DNA from: Camellia lanceoleosa
Taxonomy: Eukaryota > Streptophyta > Magnoliopsida > Ericales > Theaceae
Length of the DNA stretch: 64,000 bases
Assembly: GCA_025200525.1 (NCBI GenBank)
Contig: CM045763.1
Location: forward strand, 63,747,018-63,811,017
Direction of reading: 5' to 3'
Made by a program: the position numbers and the translations under genes. Shown piece after piece: positions 57,591 through 64,000 of this stretch. How positions within the stretch are numbered: the stretch's first letter is position 1; each line of letters begins with the position of its first letter. The notes beneath the pieces are model-generated. The model saw only the letters and a list, made by a program, of their open reading frames with translations, ran no database searches and was not told where the DNA came from.

Positions 57591-59981
57591 AAAGAAGTTT
57601 GGTCCTCCAAACTTGTTTTACCATATGTTAAAGTAGAAATCTCAGTCTCACATTATTGTTCGATTCTTTCATAGATATTTACATACTTTGGTTCGAACAA
57701 TTCACAGGGTAATCCCACACTTATTGCGATAAGGAAGATAAGATTACACGAGTCCATTGTAGAATATGTAAGACATAAAATCCTCAGTAGGTAGGGTCTA
57801 TCATTACAATATTTCCCCATCAATAAGTTCCACAGTGTTAATGCCCAAATACAGAACATACAATTCTTAAATACAGAAGTATAATAGATTTCGTTTTCCT
57901 AGACACAGAATTCATACATTCCATAGTATGCATTAATTTCAATCACCATATGTTCTTTACTATGTTCATATGCAAATCCCATTACTTGATAAGTCCCATA
58001 TTATAAGTCACTTAGGGATAAGCTGGTAAACCAAACTGTCTATCATCGTCACAAAAATCAATTTTGTAATTAGATTCATATCATATAATGCATCATAAAA
58101 TTAGATACCAAAGCCATCCACAAGGTTCCATCCATTTAACAAGGTATGCATCATTCCAACAGGCATAATAAGTTGCGTAAACATATAGTCACTAGCTTCA
58201 AATTCATAATGTTATATGGACTCAAAACCACACATACAAATTTGGGCAAAGTCAAAATAATGGAAAGAAATACCGTAACGCAAGGAGAACCATAGTCCAA
58301 ATCCAACAGTTATAATAATATCATAACTTAGCATCATACACTTTTACAATTTCCTGTAAGTACGCCAGGAGAGACACTTAATCAGAATATCCTAAGTTTG
58401 GATATGAGCAATAAAAACATATAAGGTAACTATCTTTTCAAGCGTAGGGAGCCATCCGAAAATAAAACCAGAATCAAATTCAAAATCACGGTCGGTTAAT
58501 CAGTCATAACTTTAAGGCGTAACGTCTTCTCTTAGAAACATTCTTCTTAATTTGGCCTCTCCTTTAATCATTTCAATATTCCACATACGTAAGTCTTGTT
58601 AAGTCCATTTATAGGGTCATAATTCCAGTAAATATACCATAATCACATCCATTAGGGTTCCATAATATCTAGAAATTCAACAGCATAACGATAAAGTGCT
58701 TTAATCATGTAGTGCATATTGTACAAATTTGTATAACATGCAAGAGGAAGTGGATACCCCATACGTATCGCTAGCCCTTCATCATTATGGATTATCCCCC
58801 ATAACTAACTGTTTCTGTCGAAATGCCCAGTGTCATATAGAATAATTTACATTATGGTCTTCCAATAGGCAATAAAGGATCAAATTGCAATATCCAACCT
58901 TTACATATCTTCACAGAAATATATTACAGAGATGATTTCTCAATCATTAAGACACATAGGTAGGGTTTTCGTTCTTGCAGCAAATTATCAGATCCCACTC
59001 ACTTAATTTGGTCTCATAGTAGTCCTTAACTACCCCTTTATAGGTGTTATATAAGCAAACATATAAGATAGGCGGGGCCCTTCACGTTCTTCGGCCATTT
59101 CTTATAAGAAATCCCGATTACAGATTACAGATGTAACGTAAACAAAACAGATTACAAATTTCAGATTTTAGGTTTCAGATTACAGATTATAGAGGGCAGG
59201 GTACAGACAGAATTATGGTTACAGATTCCCATAATCAAATTCCAGTTACACACAAACACTACTCCTTCCTTAATTCATGAAATCATATTACTTACCTACT
59301 CTTTTAAGATCATTAACTAACTTGTCAGTATAACTTATTTATTTAGATCATTAGCAAGAAGCAAGGTCACAATTACTTGATCCTTTTCACAACTTTAAGG
59401 GGTCACTACATGCCTGACTTTTTCTTAGAATTGGTCGTACTTAACACAATTTCAATCCTTACACAAAACACATCTTATGAAAATATTCAAACACAATAAA
59501 TTCTTAAAATCATGAATCTCGACATGGTTATGGCAAGGAAAACATAACTAAGAGTATCATACATATAGCATTTCCTTTGATCTTAGGAATATTCTGTACT
59601 TAGAATTTAATCAAGTCACTTAAGCAGATGCTAAAAGCCCATTCATATTATCATTATTCCTATGATAACTCACATTTCATCAAATAATTTGCATATAAAT
59701 TGTCTTACCGACTAGCTCAAATCCTCACCGCGCTTCCGCTGCGCAACTTGATTGATTGAATCCCATCTGCAAGTCTTACCATGTTCTGTATAGCAATCAA
59801 TCACAATATACACAAGGAATGTACAACCGACACAAACAATAACCATTGCGGTTAGCTATATACATGCACTAGTACCGTTGCTATCAATTTCTTCATATGC
59901 ATTAAGGATGTCATGCATGTTGTCTAAGTCTTTGCTAGACATCCTAAAGCTCAATGGATCGTGTGTAAGATAGCAACTCAT
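57591..59981 (-). other. Internal region of the LARD-like element, no gene seen
   Basis: About 2.4 kb, AT-rich, with short unconnected ORFs on both strands and no gag, protease, RT or integrase motif that I could find. A small CAGATTACAGATT repeat tract lies near 59115-59190. It probably carries only packaging and priming signals. Confidence 0.75.
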
Positions 59982-59993
59982 GCTCTGATACCA
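59982..59993 (-). other. Primer-binding site, initiator tRNA-Met
   Basis: '-' strand TGGTATCAGAGC, exactly complementary to the initiator tRNA-Met 3' end, two bases after the 5' LTR end. Confidence 0.95.
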
Positions 59994-59995
59994 CC

Positions 59996-62589
59996 TGTCA
60001 CGACCTGAAACTCGCCCCTAAAGGTTTCAGGCATGACCTATTCAGAACGGACAAGTAATCTAATATACATAGCATACGGGGCCTTGGCGGAAGCACTAAA
60101 ATTTAACATAATAACAAACTCCATTGAGCTACCTCTAATATGCCAGGATCACATGCGTCACATATATTATAATAACCAGTCACAGGCCAAAATTATACTG
60201 TGAGCATCAGTTATATAGATATACATATACAGCCCCAGCCCTAAGATTGGGCATATACAAAAACATTGAAGTCATGTACATTTAACCTTAAATGAGTAAT
60301 CAAAAAAAACAAGACAATGTCTTAACAAAGCTTCACAAAACTGAGTGATCTCGCTTAGTGCCTGGACTCATAAAGGTTGACAAAAGGGAACGAAGGTCCT
60401 GGGTTAGGACTGACCTCCTGGTTGGTTACCTACAGGAACAGACATACAGAGGGTGAGCCAAGCTCAGTGAATAGTAATACTTAAATAAAACAATGCTTAA
60501 CTTGAAACATTGTATAATAGAAATACATATGGATTCGTAGCTTCTCAATACTTATTGAACCATAAATTGTGTCTAACATGCTTTGGAAATAAGTAAGGAT
60601 AGACATACGAACTAAATGCAACTTTTCAAATGTTCCTGAAAATGGGTCTCCGCTTGAGCGCCACCTTGGCCGCTCGAGCGGACTGTACAATTTAACAAAA
60701 ATGCTGGGAGATTGATTTTTACGCTCGAGCGGGAATTCCACCGCTTGAGCGGACAGCGAAATTTCTGGAAAAAAAAAACTGCTGAGAGGTTAATTTTCAC
60801 GCTCGAGCAGAAATTCCTCCGCTCGAGCGGACCATGCAATTTCTGAAATTCTACAATGCCAAGTAAGGTTCCAACCTGGTATTCAAAGCTTCAAACATGT
60901 ACTTTCGTATACTAATACAGCATTCACAATACAAGTCTGAATCTGTTCTTATTCATTATAGACTTAGATCTTATCATGAAACATATTGGCTTGAATATAA
61001 TGTTTTGGATTAAAATCCTTGTATAATGTGGCACAAACCCTTAATCATGGTGGCATGAAGCCCATTAACATAGTGGCGCAAGGCCCTTAGATACTTACCA
61101 AGCTTCAAAACATATACTTCCTAAGCTTCAAAACACATACTTACTAGACTTCAAAAAAATATACTTACTAAGCTCCAGAACATATATGTACTAAGCTTCA
61201 AAACATATACCTATCAATCTTTAAAACATATGCTCATCAAACTTTAAAACATATACTAATCAATCTTTAAAACATATGTTTAAGCATACAATGCAAAGTC
61301 CACATGATTTGTCTGAGTCTGTTTCACTTTATAGGCCCTTTCTTGAAACATATCAGCTTGAACATAATGGTTGGCTTGAAGCCCTTGGATGGTGCGGCAT
61401 AAGCCCTTAATCATGGTGGCAATAAGCCCTTAAACATTGGCATAAAGCCCTTGGACGGTGGCATAAAGCCCTTGAAAGTTGACATTAAGTCTTTGCAAAT
61501 TGGCATTAAGAATGCCCTTGTAAATTATCGTTAAGCCCTTGTAAATTGGCATTAAGAATGCCCTTGTAAATTGGCGTTAAGCCCTTGTAAATTGGCATTA
61601 AGCCCTTGTAAATTCTTGTATGAACTCAAGAGGTGTCTCACACGGGTTCTAGCGGTGACTCACAATGTAGCACTTAGTCCCGTGTAGCACTTTGTTTCAT
61701 AACGTAGTTACTTATATCGTATGGCCAAAGGCCCATAATCTTAAAGAATGAAAACACTTCATTTTTCCTCCTTTCTTTATATACACATATCAAAACATAA
61801 CGTAATTACATATCGCGTATAAACAAGGTGCTATTGACAATCATTAGCTATATATATAAAGCAGATAATGGTACTACTACTCACAGTGCTATAACGGAGT
61901 GCTTGTCCTTCTCGGGTTATGCCCTAAAAAATTTCGAAATTCCATTCGGTAGAAAGTGGTGATCTTCTATTATTCTCCATCCTTGATGCGAGATCCATGG
62001 TTGATTTGTTATTAAAAGTGAAGGAAATCAAGGTTTTGGGAGCTAGGGTTTCGAACATGGAAGAGGGGAGAAGAAGAGAGGAAAAGAAAATCTAAGAAAT
62101 GGTCCAAAAATCTCATTTTTAAGCTGTTGTGCCCGCTATTCCTGCTCGAGCTCCCAATTCCTGCTCGAGCGGACCTGCTCCTAGCACAAATTTCAAAACT
62201 TCAAACAAGTATAACTCTCCCATCCGGATTCCGTTTTAGGTCGTTCTTGTGCCCAAATTGAAGGCCCGAAAATAAGCTTTCCAATGGTTCTAACCTCACA
62301 TTCAAATTCTAAGTGTGGAAAAAGAAAAGGGCAAAAGAGTGACAGCTGATCGTAAGTGATTTAGTCGAATTAAAGTTTTTGGTCCAATCTTACCTTACCA
62401 TCATATTACCACCACAATCAATACCCCAAAATAAAATAGGGAGGTTCCAAATACACTAATAAAAATGCCACATATATAAATCACTTTTCATAAGTTTTGT
62501 TTAATTAAAGTTTCACAGAAAGCAAGTAAATACACAGAATAACAGACCGAAAATATACCAGAAACAGATATGAGGGTGGGGTTATTACA
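59996..62589 (-). mobile_element. 5' LTR of the LARD-like element
   Basis: In '-' sense it starts TGTAATAACCCC at 62589 and ends CAGGTCGTGACA at 59996. Six exact GCTCGAGC: 60672, 60723, 60801, 60821, 62144, 62163. It matches the 3' LTR closely along its length, with clustered differences at the palindromes. The 62190-62225 segment has about 20 bases (CAAACAAGTATAACTC) missing from the 3' LTR. Confidence 0.92.
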
Positions 62590-62594
62590 GGTCC

Positions 62595-63803
62595 TTGTCA
62601 AGAGCACTTAACCAAGCACTAATGTAGGTGGGTTGCAGTGTAGAACCTTCTCCTAAGTTAACTTCTTCCAAGGGGTCTTGTATCTGAGAACTCACTGATG
62701 CTTATTTTTTGATTTCTTCTGTCTTCGAAGCAATCTTCTTGCTTTGTTATGCTCCCAGTTTCTTTGATTCAACATCTTTGCCCTCCTTCTCATAGACAAA
62801 GTCTGTCCATAAGATTTTTTCTTCCTGTATCTCCTGAATTTTTGTTTCAATGTCCAATGTGCAGTATTTATCAAAGGCCAAAACTCTAACTTGCTGCTGC
62901 TTCTGCTTGCCAACTACCATGGCTTCTTTTTCTTACTCTTGCACCTTTTGGACTATTGATTTTATATCCAATACTGAGAACTTAATTAAAGCCAAAGATT
63001 TGGCCTTCTAGGTTCCATCTTTTCCCTACAACCAGGCATCATTGTCATTCTTGGCAACAAATTCTTCATCGACACTTTCCTAGACTAAGTGCTTCAGGTG
63101 TGCTAATTCCTCATCAGCCGTCACTTCGGTTAATCCATCAGGTTTTCTCAGTATACTGAGTGATGTCACTCCTTTAGTATACAATTTGGCCTTTGCAAAG
63201 TCTGCACAAGCTATGAAGGGTTGAGAGTCTGCATTGATCTCCTCTGTCTCTCCATTGCACAAGGCCATCATTATCTTCTAATGTAGAGAGGAAGGCACAC
63301 ATTTATTGGTGTGAATCCAATCCCTATCAAGTAGAGCATTATACTTAGAATTGCCGTCAACAACGAAGAATGCCGTCATGCAATCCCTGATTCCCACACT
63401 CAGGTTGATAGGCAAAATACCCTGAGCTATATGTTTGTCTCCAGCGAAACCAGCAATGGTTGTGCTGGTTGGGATTAATTTGGGGTTCCTTTTTCCTAGT
63501 TTCTTCAAGGAAGATTTTGAAAGCAAGTTTACTGCTGCCCCATTATCCACCAATACCCGGTTCATCTGTATCTCATCGAAGAAGACCTTGATATACAAGG
63601 GTTTGACATGCTGTGTCATGGATGTTGTAGGATACTCAAAAGGGTATGAGAGGTTAATACTCACCTCTTCCTCACTCTCGTCTCCAGTTTCCATTGGTGT
63701 GGCTACTTCGGATTCGTCTTGCACTATACTAACCTGTGAGTCCTCACTAGAAACTGGAATTAGGTCAATCTCCTTACCTTCTTGGTTTTCATCCTTAGCC
63801 TAG
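62595..63803 (-). pseudogene. Gypsy protease and connector to RT
   Basis: On '-': PFEYPTTSMTQHVKPLYIKV leads into the aspartic protease (63724-63278) with RVLVDNGAAVNLLSKSSLKK; the D-N-G-A box is of the form usual in Tat elements. Then YNALLDRDWIHTNKCVPSSL. A TAG follows at about 63277, then ADEELAHLKHLV to 63080, and a connector with further stops (near 63080, 63030 and 62755) to the LARD insertion. The region upstream of 63803 to the window end is acidic and continues toward gag. Protease processing would be lost because of the stops. Confidence 0.7.
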
Positions 63804-64000
63804 AACTCCTGTGGTAGTATATGCACTATATTCACTGACACTGGAGGAAACGAGCCAAATTGGACCATTGGCTGTATTTACTTCTTTTCCAGGCCAACTT
63901 GTTTAATTGCTTCAGAAACATCTTTCATGTTGCATTCTGGCACTTTAGTACTAATGACCTCCGTCGAATGGTCTGTTTCTGTTGGTTTTTTGACCAAAAA
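63804..64000 (-). other. Gag-protease linker of the Tat element, cut by the window end
   Basis: Coding-like on '-' with in-frame stops near 63802 and 63880. No zinc knuckle is visible before the window ends. Confidence 0.4.

Larger units (their letters stand above)
54992..62589 (-). mobile_element. Complete non-autonomous LTR element (LARD-like) of the palindrome family
   Basis: Two near-identical LTRs (54992-57576 and 59996-62589), a primer-binding site, a polypurine tract and the TSD GGTCC define a full-length 7.6-kb element on '-'. The 2.4-kb interior has no recognisable gag or pol and only short ORFs, as in large retrotransposon derivatives mobilised by partner elements. LTR length (about 2.59 kb) exceeds the interior. 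The termini (TGTAATAACCCC...GGTTTCGGATCGTGACA) link it to the four solo or single LTRs elsewhere in the window. Confidence 0.92.
48705..64000 (-). mobile_element. Ty3/gypsy element, Tat lineage, interrupted by two LTR insertions
   Basis: Reading on '-' from the window end: protease, connector, RT, RNase H, second RNase H, integrase, then an antisense ORF remnant. Removing the insertions at 49615-52009 and 54992-62589, with one TSD copy each, restores uninterrupted homology in the integrase C-terminus and before the RT. The 3' LTR and the start of the antisense ORF are missing at the 48704/48705 junction. The 5' LTR and gag lie beyond the window. Scattered stops show that it is inactive. Confidence 0.85.

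Overview
This is nuclear DNA from a flowering plant. The evidence is two spliced plant-type genes, Ty3/gypsy (Tat-lineage) and Ty1/copia elements, Tourist-like MITEs, initiator-Met and Arg primer-binding sites and AT-rich spacers. A woody eudicot is plausible, but I cannot name the species. Everything here was read by eye, with no alignment or database search, so most repeat edges are approximate. The exceptions are elements whose target-site duplications (TSDs) could be read exactly.

Layout. 1-8634: long Ogre-like LTR sequence. A '-' LTR (2770-8634) has TG...CA ends and an Arg-type primer-binding site. It is split by a solo LTR at 5695-7854 and faces an inverted, truncated copy at 1-1342. 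9086-21131: a decayed Retand-like Tat element on '+' with gag, protease, RT, two RNase H domains, integrase, a spliced-looking antisense ORF on '-', and a 3' LTR end. It is split by a solo LTR at 18102-19775. 21845-25877 ('-'): an intact two-exon dynein light chain (LC8-type) gene whose 3.45-kb intron carries several MITEs. 25878-30395: AT-rich spacer with an LTR fragment. 30396-32352 ('-'): an intact three-exon glyoxalase/VOC-family gene. 32353-37873: MITEs and another LTR of the family described below. About 38389-43108: a broken Ty1/copia element. 44817-48704 ('-'): a second, dead copy of the dynein light chain gene, cut off inside exon 1. 48705-64000 ('-'): a second Tat-type element, interrupted by a solo LTR (49615-52009, TSD CAAAG) and by a complete non-autonomous LTR element (54992-62589, TSD GGTCC).

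The most notable theme is one family of large, apparently non-coding LTRs (five insertions: 5695, 18102, 35920, 49615, 54992). They start TGTAA-ANCCC-like and mostly end in a TCGTGACA-type motif. Four of the five carry clusters of the palindrome GCTCGAGC. I counted 22 exact copies in the window, all inside these LTRs. The complete copy has a primer-binding site and polypurine tract but no recognisable protein gene. The two dynein copies act as natural empty-site controls for each other: six or more MITE-type insertions are present in one intron and absent from the other, which gives their exact boundaries.
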